In this document: positions 1 through 6,415 of the stretch, piece by piece
Layout: each line of letters begins with the position of its first letter
How positions within the stretch are numbered: position 1 is the first letter of the stretch
Source of the DNA: an uncultured Actinomycetes bacterium
Lineage (GTDB): Bacteria > Actinomycetota > Actinomycetes > Nanopelagicales > Nanopelagicaceae
Direction: 5' to 3'
Length of the DNA stretch: 14,344 nucleotides
Assembly: GCA_903922325.1 (NCBI GenBank)
Contig: CAIXTG010000158.1
Span: 1 to 14,344, forward strand
The notes under the pieces: generated by a model
The model's database searches: none
What the model was told of the DNA's origin: nothing
Seen by the model: only the letters and a program-made list of their open reading frames with translations
Program-made: the position numbers and the translations under genes

Positions 1-102
1 GGTTGGAAGCTGACCAGTAATGAAGATGGCTCCTGCAATTGGGAATCCCCCGACGGTCACCGATACTTCGTGCCCGCTCGCCCAGTACTTGATGCGGTTT
101 AG
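1..102 (+). CDS. C-terminal fragment of a probable DUF222/13E12-type HNH endonuclease
   Basis: The window opens inside an open frame of 33 codons ending in TAG at 100-102. The visible tail has the pattern DGSCNWESPDGHRYF followed by VPARPVLDAV. A W-x-S-P-x-G-x-x-Y segment near the C terminus resembles the end of the actinobacterial DUF222/13E12-repeat HNH endonucleases, where it follows the HNH motif. The catalytic HNH core would lie upstream, outside the window, so the assignment rests on a short tail and is an inference. The last ten codons and the stop codon are duplicated 53 bp downstream in another reading frame. The next gene starts 172 bp later on the same strand. Confidence 0.5.
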   Translation, partial: GWKLTSNEDGSCNWESPDGHRYFVPARPVLDAV

Positions 103-155
103 CAGCTACCGATCTAGGTAAAGTGCCCGCTCGTCCAGTACTTGATGCGGTTTAG
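70..155 (+). repeat. 33-bp direct duplication of a gene 3' end
   Basis: Positions 70-102 and 123-155 are identical except for one C/T difference (position 81 versus 134). The first copy is the last ten codons plus stop of the upstream gene. The second lies 53 bp on, in a different frame, with a 20-bp gap between them. The single difference would be synonymous (CGC/CGT, Arg) in the gene's own frame. It may be a recent tandem duplication or the remnant of a second gene copy. Confidence 0.9.
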
Positions 156-262
156 TACTGAATTTCACATTTGGATCAATTCAACAGGATTGGATTAGAT
201 CAAAACTAGAGCGAGGCAATAATTTGCTCATAATTGGTGGGCCAGATCAAAGAGAACTCCAC

Positions 263-268
263 TACCTT
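263..268 (+). promoter_or_regulatory. Putative -10 box (TACCTT) for leaderless transcript
   Basis: TACCTT fits TANNNT and ends 6 nt before the ATG at 275, the spacing expected when transcription starts at or next to the start codon. The same arrangement recurs before at least four other genes in the window. No clear -35 box is seen. Confidence 0.45.
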
Positions 269-274
269 AAGCAC

Positions 275-871
275 ATGATTTGGTGGCCAAACGAAGTTCC
301 GACAATTCAGCACGGGCAATTCACCCTGCGCCCGTTGTCCGAAGCACACATCGATGCGATTTATCAATCCTGCCAAGACCCGCTTATTCCACGTTTCACA
401 ACAGTGCCTTCGCCATATTCCATAGAGTTGGCTCAATCTTTTGTCCGTACAAGAGCGCCGCAACTCTTTGAGGAGCGTAAGGCAATTCAATGGATATTGA
501 CTGTTGCTAAAGATGTCAGCCAAGATGCCTTGAAGATAAATGGTGAAACCTTTATCGGACCGTTTTCAATTCATGCGATTGAAGAAAGCAACCACATCGG
601 TGAAATTGGCTACTGGTTAAACAAAGATGTGCGTGGTCATGGCTTTGGCTCAATTGGTAGCAAGATGGTTACTAACTATGCCTTCGAAACTCTAGGACTT
701 CGTCGCCTTGCCGGCATAGTTGATAGCGACAATGAAGCTTCAAAGAAAGTGCTGCTGGGCGCTGGTTACGCTCATGAGGGACTAATGAAATCTCGAGTCA
801 CGCGCGCTGATGGAAACCAAATAGATATGGATTTATTTGCAGCAACTTCAGATTCTTGGATAACTATTTGA
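275..871 (+). CDS. GNAT family N-acetyltransferase (RimJ/RimL-like)
   Basis: A 198-residue protein with the GNAT fold, expected to transfer an acetyl group from acetyl-CoA to an amine, possibly a protein N terminus as in RimJ/RimL; the substrate is unknown. The N terminus has the family's FTLRPLSEAHIDAIY opening and a CQDPLIPRFTTVPSPY block. The acetyl-CoA pyrophosphate loop is RGHGFG at residues 120-125, preceded by IGEIGYWL. The C-terminal DSDNEASKKVLLGAGY motif is also typical. ATG 275 was chosen because it gives the usual N terminus and has a TANNNT box 6 nt upstream. A TTG at 224 would add 17 residues and has a GAGG at 213-216 with 7-nt spacing, so it cannot be excluded. The gene stands alone, 34 bp before the next plus-strand gene. 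Confidence 0.88.
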   Translation: MIWWPNEVPTIQHGQFTLRPLSEAHIDAIYQSCQDPLIPRFTTVPSPYSIELAQSFVRTRAPQLFEERKAIQWILTVAKDVSQDALKINGETFIGPFSIHAIEESNHIGEIGYWLNKDVRGHGFGSIGSKMVTNYAFETLGLRRLAGIVDSDNEASKKVLLGAGYAHEGLMKSRVTRADGNQIDMDLFAATSDSWITI

Positions 872-893
872 TGCGCTTGGCAACTTGTTGGGT

Positions 894-899
894 TAGCCT
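894..899 (+). promoter_or_regulatory. Putative -10 box (TAGCCT) for leaderless transcript
   Basis: TAGCCT ends exactly 6 nt before the ATG at 906, and there is no Shine-Dalgarno between them. No convincing -35 element is seen. Confidence 0.4.
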
Positions 900-905
900 T
901 TAACC

Positions 906-1250
906 ATGGAATCACTGGTAATTCTTGTCGCAATAATCCTTGTTATCTCGACATTTAGCGGTCCAATTGCTCTATTTCTTACTTGGTTACCAGCGTTAAA
1001 TCGTGAAAGTACGAGTAATCCTGCTCGATTAATTCGCCGAATCTTTGTGACATTTCTATCTTTAATCGGAAGTTTCGTTTCATTTAATCTATTTATTGCC
1101 GGTTCAACTTTAGCCACAACACTTATGGCAACCTTTGGTTCACTAACTGCATTCTTTGCCGTAAAGCGCGAGTATTTTCCAAATGGTTTTGGATTTAAAA
1201 AATTTGGTGGCGGAACTGACCGCCGTAATGGTCCGGGTGGACAGCACTAG
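906..1250 (+). CDS. Small membrane protein of unknown function
   Basis: A 114-residue protein that I do not recognise. Three hydrophobic stretches are visible: residues about 4-30, 44-66 and 67-88. They are separated by a short charged loop (NRESTSNPARLIRR) that probably faces the cytoplasm. The C-terminal tail of about 25 residues is glycine-rich and basic (FGFKKFGGGTDRRNGPGG), so it is probably also cytoplasmic. The start is the first ATG of the frame, 6 nt after a TANNNT box. The gene converges on ssrA. The ordered hydrophobicity and codon use like its neighbours suggest a real gene. Confidence 0.7.
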   Translation: MESLVILVAIILVISTFSGPIALFLTWLPALNRESTSNPARLIRRIFVTFLSLIGSFVSFNLFIAGSTLATTLMATFGSLTAFFAVKREYFPNGFGFKKFGGGTDRRNGPGGQH

Positions 1251-1286
1251 ATTATTTCTGTTATTTCTGCTGCACTAAATAAAGCT

Positions 1287-1320
1287 TGGTGGAGGTTTGC
1301 GCTAAAGAGCTAAACCACCA
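1287..1320. terminator. Imperfect hairpin between convergent genes
   Basis: TGGT(gga)GGTTT at 1287-1298 can pair with AAACC-ACCA at 1312-1320, with a 3-nt bulge. It lies between the stop of the membrane-protein gene and the 3' end of ssrA. On the minus strand it is followed by AAGCTTTATTTAG, a weak U-rich stretch. It could end the convergent transcripts, but it is not a textbook terminator. Confidence 0.35.
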
Positions 1321-1335
1321 CGCCTCGCTCGGCTA

Positions 1336-1359
1336 TATACAAATGTAAACACTTGTATA
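1336..1359 (-). other. 10-bp inverted repeat downstream of ssrA
   Basis: TATACAAATG and CACTTGTATA are separated by TAAA. Read as plus-strand RNA there is one A-C mismatch. Read as minus-strand RNA (the ssrA direction) the same pair is G-U, so all ten pairs form, which favours a structure in the ssrA trailer. An 11-bp direct repeat with one mismatch flanks it (1320-1330 and 1359-1369). No U-tract follows. Confidence 0.5.
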
Positions 1360-1386
1360 CGCCTCGTTCATGTTTTTAACTCTAAG

Positions 1387-1758
1387 TGGAGGTGCCGGGA
1401 ATCGAACCCGGGTCCTTCGGTACTGACATAGGGCTTCTACGGGCGTAGTGCGCTTATCGTTTTCTCAGTTCCGGATCTCTTACACACAAGTATCCGACAA
1501 ACTCATTTGCGAAACTGTTCTCCGAAGTCGTTCGCAAAGCCAACTTCATGAAAAGCCTTCTGTCGGCGTTAGATCCCAGTCCGAAGGCGGAGCGCTGGGC
1601 TAACGGATTACAGAGCTAGCTTAGGCAGCTAGGGTGTAATCAGCGGCAGTTGTACTGGCGCTTGATTTTTTGCACAGGTTATTGGTTTACGAGATCATCC
1701 TGGCTTCCTCGGCCCGCTTCCCCTATCCCAACATCCAAAGTCGAGACCGTTCACCCCC
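1387..1758 (-). ncRNA. ssrA: Transfer-messenger RNA (tmRNA)
   Basis: About 372 nt, rescuing ribosomes stalled on broken mRNAs together with SmpB. The 5' end reads GGGGGTGAACGGTCTCGACTT, and its first seven bases pair with CACCTCC at the 3' end (one G-U). A T-arm with GGTTCGATTCC lies next to the 3' end. The tag ORF occupies 1621-1659 and ends in TAA: with GCC as resume codon it encodes ASTTAADYTLAA, 12 residues like the mycobacterial ADSHQRDYALAA, and the bases before it (AAATCAAGC) resemble the mycobacterial AAATAAGC. The first GCA, a few bases upstream, opens a frame that does not end in LAA. After the discriminator A the DNA reads CTT, so the terminal CCA is not encoded and must be added. 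It lies 298 bp downstream of smpB on the same strand. Confidence 0.96.
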
Positions 1759-1770
1759 AAGGGTGTGGAA

Positions 1771-1776
1771 GCTATA
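1771..1776 (-). promoter_or_regulatory. Possible ssrA -10 box (TATAGC)
   Basis: On the minus strand TATAGC lies 12 nt before the mature 5' G of tmRNA. Since tmRNA 5' ends are made by RNase P, a short leader is expected. No matching -35 was recognised, so this is weak. Confidence 0.3.
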
Positions 1777-1817
1777 TTGCTTCGCTATTTAATTGTTTTA
1801 TCAGGGGTCGATTATTA

Positions 1818-1834
1818 GCGGAAAATATTTCCGC
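1818..1834. promoter_or_regulatory. Perfect palindrome GCGGAAA-ATA-TTTCCGC
   Basis: Seven-bp arms around a 3-nt centre, in the 298-bp smpB-ssrA gap, about 60 bp before the tmRNA 5' end. It could be an operator for ssrA or a weak hairpin after smpB (no U-tract follows). The rest of 1759-2056 holds no gene that I can support. Confidence 0.4.
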
Positions 1835-2056
1835 CAACAAACCAACACTTGATGGCTTAAGTGTAAGGCAGATGTGCGACAGGAATCTAATCCAGCGATT
1901 TTTACGCTTAGAAGTTAGCGTTTTTGAAGTTAAACGGAGTTATCGGTGAAGTGACGTCTGATCAAGCGTAGAAAAAGTGCTTCATCTCCATTTTCGAAGC
2001 TTTGATCGGCAAGCGAACTTGGAAACCTCAGTAAGCCAAATAAATAACGGCTACAA

Positions 2057-2557
2057 CTAATCGTCGTATTTGCTTGAGCGCCCACTCTTGCCGCTATTGC
2101 GACGCGATATTTCGCGCTCAATTTCACGACCTGCTTGTTGCTCCATCAGGGCTTCGCGCTTGTCGTGCGCTTTCTTTCCGCGCGCAACAGCTAATTCAAT
2201 CTTTGCCTTTCCATCTTTGAAATAAAGCGAAAGTGGAACCAATGTGAGTCCACCCGTTTTCACCTTTGCATGCAGACGTTTGATCTCATCTTTATGCACG
2301 AGCATTTTGCGATTTCGCCGTGGAGTGTGGTTAGTCCATGTGCCTTCGGTGTATTCAGGAATATGCACGCCATGTAACCAAAGCTCGCCATCTTCGATCA
2401 TGGCAAAACCATCAACTAATGAAGCACGGCCAGCACGAAGTGATTTAACTTCTGTGCCCGTTAAAACTAATCCACACTCGAAAACTTCTTCGATTGAATA
2501 ATCGTGACGCGCTTTTTTATTTTGCGCAATTAACTTCTTGCCAACTTCTTTCACCAC
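2057..2557 (-). CDS. smpB: SsrA-binding protein SmpB
   Basis: A 166-residue SmpB, the tmRNA partner that binds its tRNA-like domain and delivers it to stalled ribosomes. Family landmarks: NKKARHDYSIEEVFECGLVLTGTEVKSLR near the N terminus, the HIPEYTEGTWTNHTPRRNRKMLVHK block, and a lysine/arginine-rich C-terminal tail that enters the empty mRNA channel. It is slightly longer than the usual 150-160 residues because of that tail. The start is taken as GTG at 2557, the first of two consecutive GTG codons. There is no good Shine-Dalgarno, only GGTG close upstream. It follows ftsX by 117 bp, and an 18-bp sequence covering its start codon is also present 95 bp upstream. ssrA follows on the same strand. 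Confidence 0.96.
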   Translation of the reverse strand: MVKEVGKKLIAQNKKARHDYSIEEVFECGLVLTGTEVKSLRAGRASLVDGFAMIEDGELWLHGVHIPEYTEGTWTNHTPRRNRKMLVHKDEIKRLHAKVKTGGLTLVPLSLYFKDGKAKIELAVARGKKAHDKREALMEQQAGREIEREISRRNSGKSGRSSKYDD

Positions 2558-2662
2558 GATGCACCGCTTAAATACATACTTTTTGTTTTAGGGATGAGGA
2601 CAGATAATTCAGAGTCTGCCGACAAGTAACATAACTCTTCCGTATTCACCACGATGCACCGC
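2550..2662 (-). repeat. 18-bp direct repeat covering the smpB start codon
   Basis: On the minus strand GCGGTGCATCGTGGTGAA is found exactly at 2645-2662 and again at 2550-2567, where it includes the GTG GTG start of smpB. The copies are 95 bp apart in the ftsX-smpB gap. The upstream copy lies just 12 nt after the ftsX stop codon, so the gap looks expanded by a duplication of the smpB start region. Confidence 0.9.
2551..2652 (-). CDS. Possible 33-codon ORF between ftsX and smpB
   Basis: The upstream GTG GTG copy (from 2652) opens a 33-codon frame that ends in TGA at 2551-2553, overlapping the smpB start. The peptide (VVNTEELCYLSADSE...) has no recognised motif and no Shine-Dalgarno. It may be only a by-product of the duplication, or a small ORF coupling smpB translation to ftsX. 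Confidence 0.15.
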   Translation of the reverse strand: MVNTEELCYLSADSELSVLIPKTKSMYLSGASW

Positions 2663-2674
2663 CGATATTTGGCG

Positions 2675-3577
2675 TTAGACCTTGAGGTAGCGACGAAGTG
2701 TTACCAGCGAAGCGATAGTTGAAACGCCAATACCAGTTAGCAATAACCAACCAGATGCGATCCAGACTTCGTTCCAGCCAAAGAATTTCGTGAATGTAAG
2801 TAGAGGCGCGACTTTGCTATCAATCACACTCTTGAGTGCTGCTAATAAACCAGTTGCTAATCCCCAACCAACAAAGGCTGAGAAGATACCTTCGAGCAAG
2901 AATGGCAACTGAATTGACCAAGATGATGCGCCAACAAGTTTCATCACACCAGTTTCGCGGCGCCGGTTAAAGGCTGCGATGCGCAATGTATTACTAATCA
3001 AAAGGGCGGCAGTTAATACCGAAGCTAAACCAACTAATAGCGCACCGTTTCGGAGCACTGATAACAACTGGAAGAACTTTTCCAAAATCGAGCGTTGATC
3101 TTGAACCACATCAACGCCGGGGCGCCCTGAAAACGCGCTAACTACTACTGCGAACTGCGTTGGATCCTTTAGTTTCACGCGGAAAGATTCTGGCAATTGA
3201 TCTGAGGAAACATTCTGGGCAATTGCAGATTCTTTGAATCGCTCTTGGAAACGCATAAATGCCTCTGATTGCGACTCGTAGTAAACGCTATCGACAACGC
3301 TGAGCTCTTCGAGATCTTTCTGAATCTGCAGTCGTTGATCAGTGGTTACAACGCCACCAGAACATGATGGAGTTTCACTTAAAGGCCCGCAGAGAAATAC
3401 CGAAACTTCGATCTTGTCATACCAATAGTCCTTCATAGCGCCGACTTGGGCGTTAGAGAGAAGTCCGATTCCCAGCAGTGATAGCGAGATCGCAACTGTC
3501 ACAACTACGGCAAAGGTCATGGTCAGATTTCGGCGCAGGCCGATGCCGACTTCGCTCATTAAAAACTTAGCGCGCAT
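2675..3577 (-). CDS. ftsX: Cell division protein FtsX, ABC transporter permease-like
   Basis: A 300-residue FtsX, the membrane half of FtsEX, which relays ATP hydrolysis to peptidoglycan hydrolases at the septum. Topology is typical: cytoplasmic N terminus (MRAKFLMSEVGIGLRRN), TM1 at about 21-43, a large extracellular loop (44-171) with two cysteines (63 and 72) that may form a disulfide, then TM2-4 at about 172-197, 222-247 and 270-290. The RRETGVMKLVGAS motif after TM2 is conserved and contacts FtsE. The ATG at 3577 was preferred to a GTG 18 codons upstream because AGGGG (3585-3589) sits 7 nt before it and it gives the family N terminus. It follows ftsE by 72 bp. Confidence 0.96.
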   Translation of the reverse strand: MRAKFLMSEVGIGLRRNLTMTFAVVVTVAISLSLLGIGLLSNAQVGAMKDYWYDKIEVSVFLCGPLSETPSCSGGVVTTDQRLQIQKDLEELSVVDSVYYESQSEAFMRFQERFKESAIAQNVSSDQLPESFRVKLKDPTQFAVVVSAFSGRPGVDVVQDQRSILEKFFQLLSVLRNGALLVGLASVLTAALLISNTLRIAAFNRRRETGVMKLVGASSWSIQLPFLLEGIFSAFVGWGLATGLLAALKSVIDSKVAPLLTFTKFFGWNEVWIASGWLLLTGIGVSTIASLVTLRRYLKV

Positions 3578-3649
3578 TGATCTGCCCCTATCCCTTATGT
3601 CCGAAAGTTGAGTGATTAATCTCCTGTGCAAGTACGTTGCGAATCATCA

Positions 3650-4339
3650 TCAACCCGTGTATCCGTAAACGCCGCGAACCTGATCGCGAATTACATGGCC
3701 GCCTTCGAGTTCGATAACTCGCTTGCGCATCTGATCAACAATTCCAGAATCGTGTGTTGCCATCAAAACAGTAGTGCCTTCGCGATTAATGCGATCAAGT
3801 AATTTCATGATGCCCACGCTGGTATTTGGATCAAGGTTTCCAGTTGGTTCATCGGCAATCAAAATCAATGGGCGGCTGACATATGCACGCGCAATTGCAA
3901 CGCGCTGTTGCTCGCCACCTGAAATCTCATTTGGCTTGCGATCAGCTTTATCTTCTAGGCCGACAAGTTCTAGAACTTCAGGAACTTCGCGGTTGATTTC
4001 TTTCTGCGAATAACCAAGTACGTGCAATGTGAACGCAACGTTCTCGGCAATAGTTTTATTTGGTAGCAAGCGGAAGTCTTGGAAAACCGTTCCGACCTGA
4101 CGACGAAGTTCTGGCACCTTATGGTTTGCCAGAGTATTTAAATCTTTGCCAGCCACATGAATCGTGCCAGTTGAAGGGCGCTCTTCGCGCAGAATCAAAC
4201 GCAAGAATGTTGATTTACCAGAACCAGAAAGACCGACCAAGAAAACGAACTCGCCCTTGGTGATTTCAAGGTCAACGTTTTCTAGCGCCGCTCGATCCAT
4301 TCCTGGATAGGTCTTGCTGACCTTCTCTAAGCGAATCAA
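3650..4339 (-). CDS. ftsE: Cell division ATP-binding protein FtsE
   Basis: A 229-residue ABC ATPase that energises FtsX at the division site. Motifs in order: Walker A GLSGSGKST (36-44), Q-loop Q87 in VFQDFRLL, signature SGGEQQ (140-145), Walker B LILIADEP (158-165), D-loop GNLD and switch H196 in ATHD. The start is taken as TTG at 4339: it gives the usual opening (M)IRLEKVSKTYPG, has AGGGAG at 4346-4351 with 6-nt spacing, and gives the normal family length. A longer frame from ATG 4387 would add 16 non-conserved residues. It lies downstream of prfB with a 270-bp gap, the standard actinobacterial order. Confidence 0.95.
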   Translation of the reverse strand: MIRLEKVSKTYPGMDRAALENVDLEITKGEFVFLVGLSGSGKSTFLRLILREERPSTGTIHVAGKDLNTLANHKVPELRRQVGTVFQDFRLLPNKTIAENVAFTLHVLGYSQKEINREVPEVLELVGLEDKADRKPNEISGGEQQRVAIARAYVSRPLILIADEPTGNLDPNTSVGIMKLLDRINREGTTVLMATHDSGIVDQMRKRVIELEGGHVIRDQVRGVYGYTG

Positions 4340-4609
4340 TTTCAACTCCCTGCATTCGACGAACACTTCTCTTGAGCTGGCACACATCGTGCGCGCGCCT
4401 GCCTTAACTGTCTTAGTTTAGGTAAAAGCCGCACAAATCGGGCTCTCTAACGCGCTTTTTGACTGTGAAATCACGCTGAGAATCGGGAATTAGCGAGGAA
4501 ATGGTTCGCAAATCTCTCCAGCATTAATCAACTATTTATTGTTTTCTAGAACATCTACCAAAATTGATACAGGCGGGTTAGCCGATAAATCTGCTTCGTT
4601 TGACGTTTA
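4340..4609. other. Gap between prfB and ftsE, no gene seen
   Basis: The 270 bp between the prfB stop and the ftsE start hold no ORF that I can support, no tRNA and no clear intrinsic terminator. It includes the ftsE Shine-Dalgarno and probably the ftsEX promoter, which I could not place. Confidence 0.5.
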
Positions 4610-5710
4610 TTAACTGCTGCGACGCCAGCGAATTCCAGCTTCGATAAATTCATCGATTTCGCCATTTAATACGGCACTGGTATTTCCGGTTTCATAGTCA
4701 GTGCGTAAATCCTTAACCATTTGATACGGAGCCAAAACATAAGAGCGCATTTGGTTGCCCCAAGAGCCTGAATTATCGCCCTTTAGCGCATTGATTTTCG
4801 CCTGCTCTTCTTGGCGGCGTCGCTCAAGTAACTTCGATTGCAATACTGCCATTGCGGTTGCTTTGTTCTGAATTTGCGAACGTTCGTTCTGACACGAAAC
4901 CACAATGCCAGTTGGAATATGTGTCAATCGAACCGCTGAGTCAGTGGTGTTAACACCTTGACCACCAGGGCCAGAGGAACGATAAACATCAACTCGAATT
5001 TCTTTTTCATCAATTTCAATTGCATCACTTTGCTCAACGACCGGAACAATTTCAACACCAGCAAATGAAGTATGTCGTCGTGACTGACTATCAAATGGCG
5101 AAATACGAACTAAGCGATGTGTTCCTTGTTCAACCGACAAAGTTCCATATGCATATGGTGAAGAAACCCGAAACGTAGTTGATTTAATTCCAGCTTCTTC
5201 GGCGTATGAAGTTTCAAGAACATCGACTTTTAAATTATGGCGCTCGCAGTAACGTAAGTACATACGCATCAACATTTCAGCCCAGTCCGCAGCTTCAACT
5301 CCGCCAGCTTCAGATCGAATTGTTACCAGCGCATCGCGCTCGTCATACTCACCATTAAGCAGCGTTTGAACTTCAAGTTCGCTGATCGCTTTCTTAACTG
5401 AATCTAGTTCAGCACCAGCATCAGCTAATGCGCTCTCATCGCTTTCGGCATTAGCAAGCTCTAGCAAAATCGGCATATCTTCAACGCGACGGCGCAGTCC
5501 TTCTAGGCGGCCAATCGTCGACTGCACGCGGGATAAACGGCTCGTTATCTTCTGCGCATTCTCTGGGTCATCCCACAAATCAGGAACCCCCGCTTGAGCT
5601 TCTAAATCAATTGCGGCAGCACGTAGCTTCGGAAGGTCTAATACCTTCTCAATTGAGACCAGAGTTGCATCGATTGCAGCAATCTCTAGATCGTATTCAC
5701 GCGCGGCCAT
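4610..5710 (-). CDS. prfB: Peptide chain release factor 2
   Basis: A 366-residue RF2, which recognises UGA and UAA stop codons and triggers peptide release. The stop-codon recognition motif SPF is at 204-206 (VRISPFDSQS) and the catalytic GGQ at 249-251 (SGPGGQGVNT). The N-terminal helical domain contains LEAQAGVPDLWDDPENAQK. Here the reading frame is continuous from ATG, so the programmed +1 frameshift found in many other bacteria is absent, as is usual in actinobacteria. A TAGACT box 7 nt before ATG 5710 suggests a leaderless transcript. Directly upstream is a 21-bp repeat array that also forms the 3' end of the tad operon. Confidence 0.97.
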   Translation of the reverse strand: MAAREYDLEIAAIDATLVSIEKVLDLPKLRAAAIDLEAQAGVPDLWDDPENAQKITSRLSRVQSTIGRLEGLRRRVEDMPILLELANAESDESALADAGAELDSVKKAISELEVQTLLNGEYDERDALVTIRSEAGGVEAADWAEMLMRMYLRYCERHNLKVDVLETSYAEEAGIKSTTFRVSSPYAYGTLSVEQGTHRLVRISPFDSQSRRHTSFAGVEIVPVVEQSDAIEIDEKEIRVDVYRSSGPGGQGVNTTDSAVRLTHIPTGIVVSCQNERSQIQNKATAMAVLQSKLLERRRQEEQAKINALKGDNSGSWGNQMRSYVLAPYQMVKDLRTDYETGNTSAVLNGEIDEFIEAGIRWRRSS

Positions 5711-5717
5711 GGGCCTA

Positions 5718-5723
5718 AGTCTA
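5718..5723 (-). promoter_or_regulatory. Putative prfB -10 box (TAGACT)
   Basis: On the minus strand TAGACT ends 7 nt before the prfB ATG (spacer TAGGCCC), and no Shine-Dalgarno is present. The 21-bp repeat array begins about 28 bp further upstream, close to where a -35 element or activator site would sit. Confidence 0.4.
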
Positions 5724-5750
5724 GTGGACGCTCAAACCCATTATTAACGT

Positions 5751-5851
5751 GGCTAAAAGTTGATGCCTAATACCAACCGGTTGATGCCAACAATCTAAAA
5801 GTTGATGAGGACTATCTACCGGTTGATGCCAACAATCTAAAAGTTGATGCC
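5751..5851 (-). repeat. 21-bp tandem array, about five units, between tad operon and prfB
   Basis: The core GTTGATG (plus strand) starts at 5759, 5780, 5801, 5822 and 5843, an exact 21-bp period. Units alternate between a CTAAAA-GTTGATG and an ACCG-GTTGATG type, so 32 bp at 5776-5807 recur exactly at 5818-5849. On the minus strand the first unit encodes the last residues of the TadG-like protein (GINF-stop), and the period of seven codons keeps later units in its frame. Four of the five units carry TAG at the same place. The array is also the upstream region of prfB. Confidence 0.95.
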
Positions 5852-6415
5852 GAATATTGAGAGAACGCGCTTTTTCACGCTAGTTGTTCCAGCCGATGCC
5901 GAAAGATCAACACTTTCAAAGGAGAAGAGTGAAAGTGAAATCGGTAGCCAAGCTTTTGCCGATGCAGTTATCAAAACTTCAGTGCCATAACATTGGAATT
6001 CACTAATATGCACATTGCTTAATTCGCGGCGCACTAATTGGCGGTTAGAGCCGCCGAATTGATAACTAGTACCACCGTAATTTTGGTTTGCGGTATTTGC
6101 GATATCGGCCAATGTTTCACTGGCTCGACTACTTGCTGCCTTGCAATCAATTGGAATTACCGGGCTCGCATCACTAACTAAAAATGATAGAGCCGAATGC
6201 TTACCTTGATAATAGGTATCTAAATCCAGCGCGTGAGCCGCACTCTGAGCAGCCGATTCAGTTGCTTGCACCAAGGAACGTTGAGCGACGATCACAGCTG
6301 AAATGTCGGTAAGCACAACACCAGATAGGAGTACGACTGCAAATAAACCAAAGACTAAGACTGAGATTGATCCATCTTCGCCCTTAAGTCGCCTTGATAT
6401 CTGCTTTAAACCCAA
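5837..6415 (-). CDS. TadG-like pilus assembly protein
   Basis: A 192-residue protein, last gene of the tad operon. It has a short basic N terminus, then GEDGSISVLVFGLFAVVLLSGVVLTDI at residues 12-38, the hydrophobic start typical of TadE/TadG-like pilus proteins, followed by an alanine-rich helix (QATESAAQSAAHALD) and an extracellular part with two cysteines (residues 91 and 142). It probably sits in the membrane and acts in Tad pilus assembly or as a minor pilin. The start is taken as TTG at 6415, overlapping the preceding gene by 10 bp; no ATG or GTG fits better and no Shine-Dalgarno is seen, so translation is probably coupled. Its last codons are the first unit of the 21-bp array. Confidence 0.75.
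   Translation of the reverse strand: MGLKQISRRLKGEDGSISVLVFGLFAVVLLSGVVLTDISAVIVAQRSLVQATESAAQSAAHALDLDTYYQGKHSALSFLVSDASPVIPIDCKAASSRASETLADIANTANQNYGGTSYQFGGSNRQLVRRELSNVHISEFQCYGTEVLITASAKAWLPISLSLFSFESVDLSASAGTTSVKKRVLSIFGINF

Noticed and set aside
206..523. 105-codon minus-strand ORF opposite the acetyltransferase gene
   Set aside because: It is an antisense shadow of a well-supported GNAT gene and has no recognisable motif.
1650..1949. 99-codon plus-strand ORF
   Set aside because: It overlaps tmRNA on the opposite strand and its start lies in the tag region; it is not protein-like.
2550..2662. 18-bp repeat as target-site duplication of an insertion element
   Set aside because: The 77 bp between the copies has no terminal inverted repeats and no transposase, and 18 bp would be unusually long for most elements.
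4610..5710. Programmed frameshift in prfB
   Set aside because: The frame is continuous from ATG with normal RF2 length, and no internal UGA shift site is needed.
5776..5849. 32-bp exact repeat with a 10-bp spacer that could suggest a CRISPR remnant
   Set aside because: The true period is 21 bp, the spacer is itself a diverged repeat unit, and there are no cas genes.
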